Shown here: in pieces, positions 48,117-58,100 of the stretch | How positions within the stretch are numbered: position 1 is the stretch's first letter | Layout of the letters: the number at the start of each line of letters is the position of its first letter | From: Candidatus Accumulibacter affinis | GTDB lineage: Bacteria > Pseudomonadota > Gammaproteobacteria > Burkholderiales > Rhodocyclaceae | Assembly (NCBI GenBank): GCA_016713625.1 | Contig: JADJOT010000010.1 | Coordinates: 310,001-374,000, forward strand | Direction of reading: 5' to 3' | DNA: 64,000 bases | Position numbers and translations under genes: made by a program | Notes under the pieces: model-generated | What the model saw: only the letters and a program-made list of their open reading frames with translations | Told to the model about the DNA's origin: nothing | Database searches by the model: none

Positions 48117-51100
48117 ATGATCAACGCCCCCCAGCTCCTGGTCGACCTCAAGCGCCGCCTGACGCTGCTCGATGACGACCTGCGCCAGCGCATCGACGAA
48201 GTCGGGGAGCTCAAGGCCAGCCTGCAAAGCGAATGGCAAGCCGCGCGCGATGCCGAGCGCACGGCCGAAACCTTCGAAAGCTGGGCCGATCAGAGCATCA
48301 CCCAGGCTGGCGTGCATTGGTTGTTGAGTTGCGTCTTCCTGCGTTTCATCGAAGACAACACCCTGGTCGACCGCCCGTGGATCGGCGGCACGCCCGACAG
48401 TGGCCGCCTCAATCTGGCGCGTGACCGGCACGAGGCTTATTTTCGGGCGCATCCGCTGGAAAGCGACCGCGAATACCTGCTCGACTGTTTTAGCGAAGCC
48501 GGCAAGTTGCCGGGATTGCACACCTTTTTCGACAGCGCGCACAACCCGGTTTTCCGGCTCGGCATCAGCGGCGACGCCGCCATGGCCCTGCGCAGTTTCT
48601 GGCAGCAGCAAGACCCCAACACCGGCGCGCTGTTGCACGACTTCACCGACGCCACCTGGAACACCCGCTTTCTCGGCGACCTCTATCAGGATTTGTCGGA
48701 AGCCACGCGCAAGCGTTACGCCCTGCTGCAAACGCCCGAGTTCGTCGAAGAATTCATCCTCGACCGCACGCTGACCCCGGCCATTCGCGAATTCGGTTTT
48801 CGGGAAGTGCGCATGATCGATGCAACCTGCGGGTCGGGGCACTTTCTGCTGGGCGGGTTTCAACGGTTGGTGGACGAATGGTCGCGCGCAGAACCCAGCC
48901 GCAACCGGCGCGACGTGGCGCAGAAGGCGTTGGAGGCAGTGGCTGGCGTCGATCTGAACCCGTTCGCGGTGGCCATCTCGCGCTTCCGGTTGCTGGTTGC
49001 GGCGTTGCAGGTCAGCGACGTGCACCGACTGAGCGATGCACCGGATTTTCAGGTTTCGGTGGCCATCGGCGACAGCCTGCTGCACGGCAAGCGCTTCGGG
49101 CTTAAGGCCACAGAAGAGATGTTCACACCGGACGAGTACAGCCGAGATTCAGGTCTGATCCATGCGTATGCGAGCGAGGACTTGCCCGAGGTACAACGCA
49201 TCCTTGGACGACAATACCACGTGGTGGTTGGCAACCCGCCCTATATCGTTGTCAAGGACGCGGCGCTGAACGCCGCCTACCGAAGGCAGTACGCCAGTTG
49301 CCACATGAAATATTCGTTGGGCGCACCGTTCACCGAGCGCTTCTTCGAACTGGCACTAACGGGTGGCGGCGGCCAAGGCGCCGGTTTCGTCGGCCTGATT
49401 ACTGCCAACTCGTTCATGAAGCGCGAATTCGGCAGCAAGCTCATCGAGCAGGTGCTGCCTCGGCTCGACCTTAGCCATGTTATCGACACCTCGGGCGCCT
49501 ACATCCCCGGACATGGCACGCCGACGGTGATCCTCTTCGGACGGCATCGAGCGCCGGTGGGCAAAACGGTGCGCACGGTGATGGGTATCAAAGGCGAGCC
49601 CGGAATACCTGACGACCCGACTATTGGCCTTGCATGGTCTGCCATCACTGGGCAAATCGACCACGCCGGATCTGTGAGCGAATTCGTTAGCGTTACCGAG
49701 ACAGATCGATCAGCATTTAACAATCATCCTTGGAGCATCGGTGGTGGTGGCGCTTCTGTTGTCAAAAATGAAATCGAAGCGGCATCTAATTCAACCATCA
49801 GAGATTTTGCATCAGAAATGGGCGTCTTCGGCATGACAAATGCGGACGAGGTAATGTTATCCCCAAGAGCGGCATTCAAGCGAAAAAGTATCGAACCAAA
49901 TTATAGCCGCCCGCTCGTCGTTGGTGACCTAGTGCGAGACTGGAGTGTCACACCATCCGATGAAGCGCTGTTTCCATATCTCGAAGGTCAAGTCGTAAAG
50001 ATTGAAGAAGTCCCCCGTTGTGCAGCGTGGATGTGGCCCTGCCGTACAGTTCTTGGTAACCGTGCAACTTTTGGCAAGAGTACTTATTTCGAAGAAGGGC
50101 GCCCTTGGTGGGCTTGGCATCAAGTCGCACTTCGCCGCATATCTACCCCCTTGACGATCACCTTTCCCTTTATCTCTACCCATAACCACTTCGTTCTCGA
50201 CCGAGGGGGCAAAGTTTTCAACCGGACTGCTCCCGTTATTAAGTTAGATGCTAGTGCTGACGAGGCAGTTTATTTAGGGTTGATAGGTCTACTAAATTCC
50301 TCAGCCGGATGTTTTTGGCTTAAGCAGGAGTGCTTTACAAAGGACGGTCGAGGCGAGTTATGGGAGCAGCGGAAGGAATTCAACAGCTCAAATATTGCTG
50401 CGTTTCCACTGTGCCACGACCATTCCGTCGATCTTGCTGCGCGCCTCGACGAATTGTCCCGCCAGATTGCAAGCTACTTGCCGACACACTTGTTAACTAC
50501 CGAACTTATTCAACCTTTACCAAATCTTGCCAGTCTCAATAAAGCCAAGGCGAAAGCGGAGCAACTTCGTTGCCTAATGATAGCCACCCAAGAAGAACTG
50601 GACTGGCGATGCTACCTTCTCTACGATCTACTACCCGTCGGCAGCTATGATACAGTTTTCGAGCATGCCAACCCTCCCGAAGTGGCACTGGGCGAGCGAG
50701 CCTTCGAGATCACATTAGCCCGCCGAATGGCCGACGGCACCGAGCAGACCACTTGGTTCGCCCGCCACGGCTCAACGCCAATCACCGAAATCCCAAGCCA
50801 CTGGCCGGAGGACTATCGTCAGGTCGTGCAGCGCCGCATCGATCTGATCGCCAGCGACCGCTACATTGCCCTGATCGAGCGCCCCGAGTACAAGCGCCGC
50901 TGGAATTCGCCCCAATGGGAAACTCTTGAGCAAGCTGCATTGCGCGATTGGCTGCTCGCCCGGCTGGAGTCGCCACGCTACTGGACGACCAGCGCCGACC
51001 AGTCGCCGCAACTCACCTCGACCAGTCGTCTGGCCGACGCCGCGCAGAAGGACGCCGACTTCATGCAAATAGCCGCGCTCTATGCCGGCCAAGCCGACTT

Positions 51101-51716
51101 CGATCCCAGCCAGTTGGTTGCTGAACTGGTCGTCAGCGAAGCCGTACCCTTCCTGCCCGTGCTGCGCTACAGCGAAACCGGCCTGCGCAAGCGCGCCCAA
51201 TGGGAAGCGACCTGGGCCTTGCAACGGCGCGAGGATGCAGGCGAGGATTTAACCACCAGCATCGGCAAGATCCCCGTGCCGCCCAAATACCAGAGCAAGG
51301 ATTTCCTCAAAACCGACGTCTGGCGCCTGCGCGGCGGCCTCGACGTGCCCAAGGAACGCTGGGTCAGCTATCCGGGCTGCGAACGCGGCGCCGACGGCAG
51401 CCTGGTCATCGCCTGGGCCGGCTGGAACCACCTGCAACAAGCCACCGCGCTGGCCGGTTTTTACCTCGATATGAAAGATAACGAAGGCTGGCCGCCCGAG
51501 CGCCTGCAACCCCTGCTCGCCGGCCTGCTCGAACTGGTGCCATGGCTCGAACAGTGGCACAACGAGATCGACCCCATCTACGGCGAACGTATGGGCCACT
51601 ACTACAAAGGCTTCGTCGCCGAAGAGGCCCGCTCCTTGGGATTTACCCTGGATGACCTGCGCGGATGGAAGCCTGCGGTCAACTCCGTAAAACGTGCGAA
51701 AAGGACGAAGACATGA
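48117..51716 (+). CDS. pglX: BREX-2 adenine-specific DNA methyltransferase PglX
   Basis: This is a 1,199-residue protein. The N-terminal helical part is typical for the family (INAPQLLVDLKRRLTLLDDD and WLLSCVFLRFIEDNTLVDRP). The N6-adenine methyltransferase core has SAM motif I IDATCGSGHFLLGGF near residue 234 and the catalytic NPPY near 371. A target-recognition region at about 515-835 and a conserved C-terminal part follow. It marks host DNA so the BREX complex can tell it from phage DNA. ATG 48117 is used; a TTG 12 codons upstream is less likely. The target-recognition part (about 49,660-50,600) is clearly lower in GC than the rest, suggesting exchange. The stop overlaps the next gene as ATGA. 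Confidence 0.95.
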   Translation: MINAPQLLVDLKRRLTLLDDDLRQRIDEVGELKASLQSEWQAARDAERTAETFESWADQSITQAGVHWLLSCVFLRFIEDNTLVDRPWIGGTPDSGRLNLARDRHEAYFRAHPLESDREYLLDCFSEAGKLPGLHTFFDSAHNPVFRLGISGDAAMALRSFWQQQDPNTGALLHDFTDATWNTRFLGDLYQDLSEATRKRYALLQTPEFVEEFILDRTLTPAIREFGFREVRMIDATCGSGHFLLGGFQRLVDEWSRAEPSRNRRDVAQKALEAVAGVDLNPFAVAISRFRLLVAALQVSDVHRLSDAPDFQVSVAIGDSLLHGKRFGLKATEEMFTPDEYSRDSGLIHAYASEDLPEVQRILGRQYHVVVGNPPYIVVKDAALNAAYRRQYASCHMKYSLGAPFTERFFELALTGGGGQGAGFVGLITANSFMKREFGSKLIEQVLPRLDLSHVIDTSGAYIPGHGTPTVILFGRHRAPVGKTVRTVMGIKGEPGIPDDPTIGLAWSAITGQIDHAGSVSEFVSVTETDRSAFNNHPWSIGGGGASVVKNEIEAASNSTIRDFASEMGVFGMTNADEVMLSPRAAFKRKSIEPNYSRPLVVGDLVRDWSVTPSDEALFPYLEGQVVKIEEVPRCAAWMWPCRTVLGNRATFGKSTYFEEGRPWWAWHQVALRRISTPLTITFPFISTHNHFVLDRGGKVFNRTAPVIKLDASADEAVYLGLIGLLNSSAGCFWLKQECFTKDGRGELWEQRKEFNSSNIAAFPLCHDHSVDLAARLDELSRQIASYLPTHLLTTELIQPLPNLASLNKAKAKAEQLRCLMIATQEELDWRCYLLYDLLPVGSYDTVFEHANPPEVALGERAFEITLARRMADGTEQTTWFARHGSTPITEIPSHWPEDYRQVVQRRIDLIASDRYIALIERPEYKRRWNSPQWETLEQAALRDWLLARLESPRYWTTSADQSPQLTSTSRLADAAQKDADFMQIAALYAGQADFDPSQLVAELVVSEAVPFLPVLRYSETGLRKRAQWEATWALQRREDAGEDLTTSIGKIPVPPKYQSKDFLKTDVWRLRGGLDVPKERWVSYPGCERGADGSLVIAWAGWNHLQQATALAGFYLDMKDNEGWPPERLQPLLAGLLELVPWLEQWHNEIDPIYGERMGHYYKGFVAEEARSLGFTLDDLRGWKPAVNSVKRAKRTKT

Positions 51717-52156
51717 GTGTGACGCCACGAGTGGATTACTTGTTGTGCGCCCGGCGCCACATAAGAGATGCCCATTTTCTGCTAGATCGTGGCCGCAAAG
51801 CCAATGCAGGGCAGTTATTCGGCTTCAGCGTCGAGTGCGGACTGAAAGCCCTTCTGGTTCGATCGGGGGCGCCGGTGGATGGGGATGGGAATATCTTGAA
51901 GGCATCCGGTCTGCGAGAACACTTGCCCAAGCTGGGCCAACTTGTGAATGCCATGACGACATTGCCTGACGGTCAGGCCGCCAACATCATTCAAAGTCAG
52001 TTGCCCCACTTGATCGACACGCACGATTGGCATACTGATCATCGCTACTGGCGTGCATCGGCCGTGCCTCTTGCCTCATCATTGGATAACTGGGAAATGG
52101 CGGCTCTTGAAATGGACGTGCTGTTGGACGACGTAATCAGCAAAGGACTACTCTGA
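51713..52156 (+). CDS. HEPN-like small protein, first gene of the embedded trio
   Basis: The 147-residue, probably all-helical protein contains ARRHIRDAHFLLDRGRKANA and then the HEPN-type helix LFGFSVECGLKALLVRSG, followed by DTHDWHTDHRYWRASAVP and a C-terminal helix. HEPN proteins of this shape often pair with ATPases or nucleotidyltransferases and can be RNases; here the classic R-x4-6-H motif is not obvious. The start overlaps the pglX stop (ATGA) and the stop overlaps the next start (TGATG), so it is co-translated with both. I do not know it as a standard BREX component. Confidence 0.7.
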   Translation: MSVTPRVDYLLCARRHIRDAHFLLDRGRKANAGQLFGFSVECGLKALLVRSGAPVDGDGNILKASGLREHLPKLGQLVNAMTTLPDGQAANIIQSQLPHLIDTHDWHTDHRYWRASAVPLASSLDNWEMAALEMDVLLDDVISKGLL

Positions 52157-53544
52157 TGTCAACCTTAAAATTCAATGAAGCACTTCGTGTAGCCGCTGAA
52201 GCCACACTAAATTCTCGGCTGCCCACGCAATGGCCTGTACTGATTGTGCGTGATGTCTATGGAAGACTGCGTTTTGCAATCGATGCTTACCGTCCCGTCT
52301 CTCCCGAGGGGTACGACGAGCGTGATGAGGCGTCGATTCCCGCTGATCAGATCTATCCCGCTGAGGCGCATCAACTGCTGTTGGAGGCCACCGCCCACCT
52401 GGGGCGCTACGCCACGACACAACAGGTGCTATTCAGAGACGATTTTTCCAATCCGGCGTCGCTTTTTCAAAACCCTGATTGGCACGACACTCTGGTGCCT
52501 GCCTTCGAGGATGCTGACGGTGTGATTCATCCCGAATTGACCGTGCCGTTACTGGATCGGCAGATTATTGGACAGGATTGGCTGCGTACTAAACATGAGC
52601 GCCAGACGAACGAGCCGCCGCGTGTCGTCTTCTACGGCCTGAAAGGTGGGGTTGGCCGATCCACTGCCTTGGCCATGCTGGCCTATTGCTTGGCGCGCGA
52701 GGGCAAGCGGGTTCTGCTGCTGGACTTTGATCTGGAGTCTCCCGGTTTGTCTGGGCTGTTGCTGCCAGCCGACCGGGTCGCGGGGTTCGGTCTGGTGGAT
52801 TGGTTTATCGAAGACGCTGTCAATCGAGACAACTCAGTGCTTGACGACCTGGTAGCTGACAGTCCGCTAGCTGAAAATACGACGGGCTATATTCGTGTCG
52901 CGGCTGCCATGGGGCAGGGTGAGTACGCTTATTTGGCAAAGCTTGCTCGGGTCTATGCGGATGTGCCCACGTCCACCGGGCCTGAACGTTTTGCTCAGCG
53001 CATGGAGCGTCTGGTTAAATCCTTGGAGGCTCGCGAACAGCCCGATATCGTATTGATCGACAGCCGTGCTGGCTTGCACGATCTTGCCGCTATCTCGATT
53101 GCGACCCTGGCTGACTTGGCTTTGATGTTCGCTACCGATAGTGAACAAAACTGGCAGGGTTATCGCCAGATCTTTGCGCATTGGCAACAGCGACCAGCCG
53201 TGTTGCGCGGTGTTCGTGAGCGTTTGTGGATGGTTCGGGCGATGTTTCCAGAGACGGAACAGAAGGAACGATTCGAGCGTTTTCTTGAGCATTCCTATGA
53301 CTTATTCAGTGAGAATCTTTATGACGAAATCGATCCGGCACAGGAAGCAACCGAGGACGTATTTTCTTATGCGATGGATAGCGAGTCCGCGCCACATTTC
53401 CCTTTGACGGTGCGTTGGAATGCACGGTTTATGGAGTTCGACCCTTTGGCACCGGGCAACCGAGGCGGTATCGGCGACACCGACATCGACCTCGCGTTTG
53501 GTCCTTTTGCCAATCGCGTCAAATCTATCTTGTGGGGGGAATGA
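52156..53544 (+). CDS. SIMIBI-class ATPase with KGGVGRS P-loop, second gene of the trio
   Basis: This is a 462-residue protein. An N-terminal domain of about 155 residues of unknown type (WPVLIVRDVYGRLRFAIDAY) precedes a ParA/MinD-like ATPase. The deviant Walker A is GLKGGVGRSTALAMLAYCLA near residue 163, with Arg in place of the usual Lys. VLLLDFDLESPGLSGLLLP follows, and IVLIDSRAGLHDLAAISIAT near 296 is the Walker B and switch region. KGGVGR-type ATPases are known from several bacterial conflict-type gene clusters. Start and stop overlap its neighbours (TGATG and ATGA). Base composition is slightly lower in GC than the flanking pgl genes. Confidence 0.78.
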   Translation: MSTLKFNEALRVAAEATLNSRLPTQWPVLIVRDVYGRLRFAIDAYRPVSPEGYDERDEASIPADQIYPAEAHQLLLEATAHLGRYATTQQVLFRDDFSNPASLFQNPDWHDTLVPAFEDADGVIHPELTVPLLDRQIIGQDWLRTKHERQTNEPPRVVFYGLKGGVGRSTALAMLAYCLAREGKRVLLLDFDLESPGLSGLLLPADRVAGFGLVDWFIEDAVNRDNSVLDDLVADSPLAENTTGYIRVAAAMGQGEYAYLAKLARVYADVPTSTGPERFAQRMERLVKSLEAREQPDIVLIDSRAGLHDLAAISIATLADLALMFATDSEQNWQGYRQIFAHWQQRPAVLRGVRERLWMVRAMFPETEQKERFERFLEHSYDLFSENLYDEIDPAQEATEDVFSYAMDSESAPHFPLTVRWNARFMEFDPLAPGNRGGIGDTDIDLAFGPFANRVKSILWGE

Positions 53545-55052
53545 GCGTGAGTCTGACAGCCAATGATCTGAGTAGCCTGAGGCGTGCGATAGCAGAAGGT
53601 TTGCCTTCGGTCGACCATGCTGGTGCGCAAAGCCAGCAGATCCCTGCACTGACGTATGTTCCTCCGAGTCATGCAAAAGCACTGGACCCTGAAAGCTCTG
53701 TTGTAGAAGGGATTCGTGGCGCTGGAAAGAGTTTTTGGTGGGCAGCGCTATCGTCCGACGAACATCGAAAGTTTGTCGTGAAAGCATTTCCCGATGTGCA
53801 CCTGAATCCGTCCATGATCGTCCATCAAGGGTTCGGCGATGCGTCGGGCTCGGTGGACGCGCCGAGCAAGGACGTGCTTGCCAAGCTGTTTCTTGATTTC
53901 AATAACCCGCGCGCTATCTGGCGCGCGGTGCTTGCACACAAGCTTAATTTCCCGATTCCTTTTCCGCAGCAGGCCCAGGATGGCCAAGGGGTCTGGTCAA
54001 CGCGCACGGCCTGGGTCACGGACAACCCGGAGTTGTTTGACGACTTATTGATGGGCGTTGACACTGGTTTGCAGCGTGACGGCAAGACCGCAATGGTGCT
54101 GTTCGACGCTTTGGACCGTCTGGCCGAGACCTGGCAAGATATTCGACCGCTGGCACGCGGGCTCCTTCAAGTAGCGCAGGATATGCGCGCAACGCGGTGT
54201 ATCCGTTTGAAGATTTTTGTTCGGCCGGACATGCTGGAAGACAAGGCTATCGTCGGCTTTCCGGATGCATCAAAGCTACTTGCGCGTAGGGCCAACCTCA
54301 ATTGGCGCAAAGTAGACTTATATGCCCTATTTTTCCAGTGTCTGGGAAATGCGAAAAAAGCAGGTGGAGAGTCGTTTCGTAGTCTTACCAAACAGACACT
54401 GGCACTGACATGGCAAAAGACTGATGACCTGTGGTTAATCCCGAAAGAGCTTTGTGGCGACGAAGAGCTTCAGGAAAACCTCTTTCAGGCGTTGGCTGGC
54501 AAGGCGATGTCGGCATCGCCGACCGGGCTCAAACGTGGCAAACCCTACAAGTGGGTGGTTAACCACCTCCAGGATGGTCGAGACCAGGTCAGCCCACGAA
54601 GCTTTTGCGAGGCGTTGCGCCAAGCGGCAGAAAAAAGCATGAGCGACTTCGAAACCTACGAATTGCCATTGCACTTCAAGTCGATTCAAGCGGGTGTTCA
54701 AGCGGCGTCGGGCATTCGTGTGAATGAACTGGTTCACGAGGACTATCCTTGGGTGGAGCATGTCATGACCCCCTTGCGGGGCGAGTTGACGGTGCCGTGT
54801 TTTCCAAAAGATATCAGCGCCATCTGGAAACGCCATGAGGTCTTGGATAATTTGAGCGATGCGCTGAATGATTCAAGCAACCTCGTGAAGTTGCCACCGC
54901 AACATCTCTCCGATGGCTACGAGGGTGTGTTACTCGACTTGATGGAACTCGGACTGATTCAACGGCTGTCGGACGGACGTATTCAAATGCCCGACGTGTA
55001 CCGGATCGCTTTTGGCCTCGGTCGCCGAGGCGGCGTCAAACCGCTGAAGTGA
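53541..55052 (+). CDS. P-loop ATPase, third gene of the trio
   Basis: This is a 503-residue protein. Walker A GIRGAGKSFW is near residue 55, and a Walker B-like TAMVLFDALDRLAETW near 185 has Asp-Ala where Asp-Glu is usual. The remainder is helical with a final winged-helix-like part (LLDLMELGLIQRLSDGRIQM, then PDVYRIAFGLGRRG). It resembles STAND or ORC-type regulatory ATPases in outline, but I cannot name a family. The ATG at 53541 overlaps the preceding stop. An AT-rich gap follows before pglY, so the trio belongs to the pglX transcript. Confidence 0.7.
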   Translation: MSVSLTANDLSSLRRAIAEGLPSVDHAGAQSQQIPALTYVPPSHAKALDPESSVVEGIRGAGKSFWWAALSSDEHRKFVVKAFPDVHLNPSMIVHQGFGDASGSVDAPSKDVLAKLFLDFNNPRAIWRAVLAHKLNFPIPFPQQAQDGQGVWSTRTAWVTDNPELFDDLLMGVDTGLQRDGKTAMVLFDALDRLAETWQDIRPLARGLLQVAQDMRATRCIRLKIFVRPDMLEDKAIVGFPDASKLLARRANLNWRKVDLYALFFQCLGNAKKAGGESFRSLTKQTLALTWQKTDDLWLIPKELCGDEELQENLFQALAGKAMSASPTGLKRGKPYKWVVNHLQDGRDQVSPRSFCEALRQAAEKSMSDFETYELPLHFKSIQAGVQAASGIRVNELVHEDYPWVEHVMTPLRGELTVPCFPKDISAIWKRHEVLDNLSDALNDSSNLVKLPPQHLSDGYEGVLLDLMELGLIQRLSDGRIQMPDVYRIAFGLGRRGGVKPLK

Positions 55053-55184
55053 GCTGAACCTGACGAAATACGACATGTTAAATATTGTTCGTTTTTTTAA
55101 CGTATCGCTCGGATATGTACAGGCAACCAACATGTCGCGACAAATGTTACGTTTTGTTGGCGACCAAGAGGAATGTAGAAAATC
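55053..55184 (+). promoter_or_regulatory. AT-rich regulatory gap before pglY
   Basis: The 132-bp gap has the palindrome TGTCGCGACA inside a larger near-palindrome that begins AACA and ends AATGTT (near 55,128-55,147). A T7 run followed by AACG lies near 55,093. These suggest an operator and a separate promoter for pglY-pglZ-brxD-brxHI, but I could not fix a convincing -35/-10 pair. Confidence 0.45.
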
Positions 55185-58100
55185 ATGACCTTGCTGAAAG
55201 ACCTGATCAGCATTCCCGAGCGCGTACACCAGGGCGACTTCGTGCTAAAGCTATCCGAAGGTGTGACCCACGCTGAAGCGACCCTGCGCGATTACGTGGT
55301 GACGCCGCAACTCGTCGATAGCTTCGATAACGCCCTGGGCTTCATCAAGCAGTCGGTCGAGTCGGGTGGTAGCAAGGCGGCCTATCTGCATGGCAGTTTC
55401 GGCTCGGGCAAGTCGCACTTCATGGCCGTGCTCAACCTGTTGCTGGCGGGTAATACGCAGGCGCGCTCGATACCCGAGCTGGCCGATGTCGTGGCCCGGA
55501 ATGGCTGGACGCAAGGCAGGAAGTTCTTGCTGGTGCCCTACCACATGATTGGCGCGCGCGACATGGAAAGCGGCATTCTCGGTCAGTACGCCGAGTTTCT
55601 ACGGCGGCTGCACCCCGCAGCGCCGGTGCCGGGTTTCTACCTGGCCGAGGGGCTGTTTGGGGACGCCAGGCGCATGCGTGAACAGATGGGCGATGCGGCT
55701 TTTTTTGCCAAGCTCAACGAAGGTGCCAACGCCTCGCCAGTCGATGGCGGCTGGGGCGACCTGGATTCCGGCTGGGATGCCGCCCGCTTTGCTGCGGCCA
55801 CCCTGGAGGCGCCCAACGCTGAAGAACGCTCCCGCCTGGTCGGCGATCTGATCAGTCAGTTTTTCTCCGCATACCGCACGCTGGCCGTTGGCGGCGAATC
55901 GTTTGTCTCGCTGGACGATGGCCTGAGCATCATGACCCGTCATGCGCAAGCGCTGGGTTACGACGCCGTCATCCTGTTCCTCGATGAACTGATTTTGTGG
56001 CTGGCCAGCCATGCGGCCGACGTGAGTTTCATGAGCCGCGAGGGCACCAAGCTGGTCAAGCTGGTGGAGTCGAGCAATGCCGAGCGGGCCATTCCGCTAG
56101 TCAGCTTTGTCGCCCGGCAGCGTGATCTGCGCGATCTGGTTGGAGAAAACCTGGCGGGATCGGTGCAAACGCAATTCAGCGACGCGCTGCGCCACTGGGA
56201 AGCACGCTTTCACCGCATCACCCTGGATGATCGCAATCTGCCGGCGATTGCCGAAAAGCGCGTATTGCGTCCGATCAATGAGGCCGCGCGCCAGACGCTG
56301 GCGGCCGCATTTGACGAGATATTGCGGGTTCGCCGGGATGTGCTCGACACGCTGCTGACGACTTCGGCCGACCGCGACATGTTCCAGAAGGTCTATCCAT
56401 TTTCTCCCGCACTGGTGCAAACGTTGATTGCCGTTTCGGCAGCGCTGCAGCGCGAGCGGACGGCGCTGAGACTGATGATGCAACTGCTGGTGGATCGACG
56501 CGAGGACCTTGAGCTGGGCCAGTTGATCCCGGTGGGCGATTTGTACGATGCGATCAGCGAAGGCGACGAACCGTTCTCCGAAGGCATGCGCCTGCATTTC
56601 GACAATGCCAAGCGACTGTACGCTCAGCGCCTGCTGCCGATGCTGGAGCGCCAGCACCGTGTGACGCTGGATTCGATCAAGCTCGGCCAGGCCGCCCCGA
56701 CGGCGGCAAAGAACCTGCGCAACGATGCGCGGCTGCTCAAGACGCTGCTGCTGGGCGCGCTGGTGCCCGAAGTGGAGTCGCTCAAGGGCCTGACGGCTCA
56801 GCGCCTGGCGGCCCTGAACCACGGCACGTTCAAGTCCCCCATCCAGGGCCGGGAAGCGCAGGACGTGCTGCGCAAATGCCGCGATTGGGCGTCCGAGATT
56901 GGCGAGATCAAGATCACCGAAGACCAGAACCCGGTGGTGTCGATTCAGGTCACCGGGGTGGATATCGAGCCCATACTGCGCGCCGCCGAAGCCAATGACA
57001 ACGCCGGCAATCGGCGCAAGAAGATACGCGAATCACTGTTTGCCGAATTGGGCATCCCCGATGACGGCACCTTGTTCACCCGCTACGAATTTACCTGGCG
57101 TGGCACGCGTCGCGAGGTGGAGCTGCTGTACGAGAATGTTCGCGAAATGACCGACGAACGCCTGCGCGGTCGATCCGGTGCGTGGACGGTGGTGCTGGAT
57201 TTCCCTTTTGATGAACCTAACCGGAGTTCCAACGACGATCTCGCTCGTCTCGGAGACTACCGGGGGGGTGACACCCAAACCCTGGTGTGGTTGCCCTCGT
57301 TTTTCAGCAACAAGGCGCTCGCTGACCTGGGGCGCCTGGTGGTGCTGGATCATATTCTTTCGGGTGACCGGTTTGAGAGTTACGCCTCGTACCTTAGCTT
57401 TGTCGATCGGGTGCAGGCGAAAGCACTGGCCAGGAATCAACTGGATTCGTTGCGCATCAAGCTGTGCAGTCAACTGGAAGTGGCCTTTGGCGTCAGCCCG
57501 GAGCCACATGACGCGGTGACCAACCCGCTGAGTGCCGACCAGCAGTTTCATTCGCTGGATCCAACGCTGTCGCCACGCCCGCCGGTCGGGGCAAACTTCA
57601 AGGAAGCTTTCGAGGCCTTGCTCGGGCAGCTTTTTGCGCACCAGTACCCGGCGCATCCGGAATTCGATACCGAAATCAAACCGCTGGTCATCCGCAGGAT
57701 CTGGCCAGAGGTACAGCGCGCCATTGCAGCGACGGATCGTCGCGGACTGGTTCAGGACGCCGCCACGCGCCGCCTGGTTCGATCGATCGTGAATCCTTGC
57801 CAGTTGGGGCAAATGGGTGAGACGCACCTGCTGGTCGAGGACCATTGGCGCGCACGCTTTGCACAAAGCCATGCCCGCGATGGCGGGGGCACGATGACGG
57901 TGGCGCAACTGCGGCGCTGGATCGATCTGCCCAACCCGATGGGGCTGCCGCTGGAATTGCAAAACCTCATCATCCTGAGTTTTGCGGCGCTGACCAACCG
58001 CCGCTTCATTTTGCGCGGTGGCCCGGTTGAGCCGAGCATTGACAGCCTGGCCGACGAGCTTGAGTTGCGCGAGCAAGTGCTGCCCGATGAGGCCCACTGG

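Noticed and set aside
48051..49085. A 344-codon frame opposite pglX
   Set aside because: It mirrors the codon structure of PglX and has no motif of its own.
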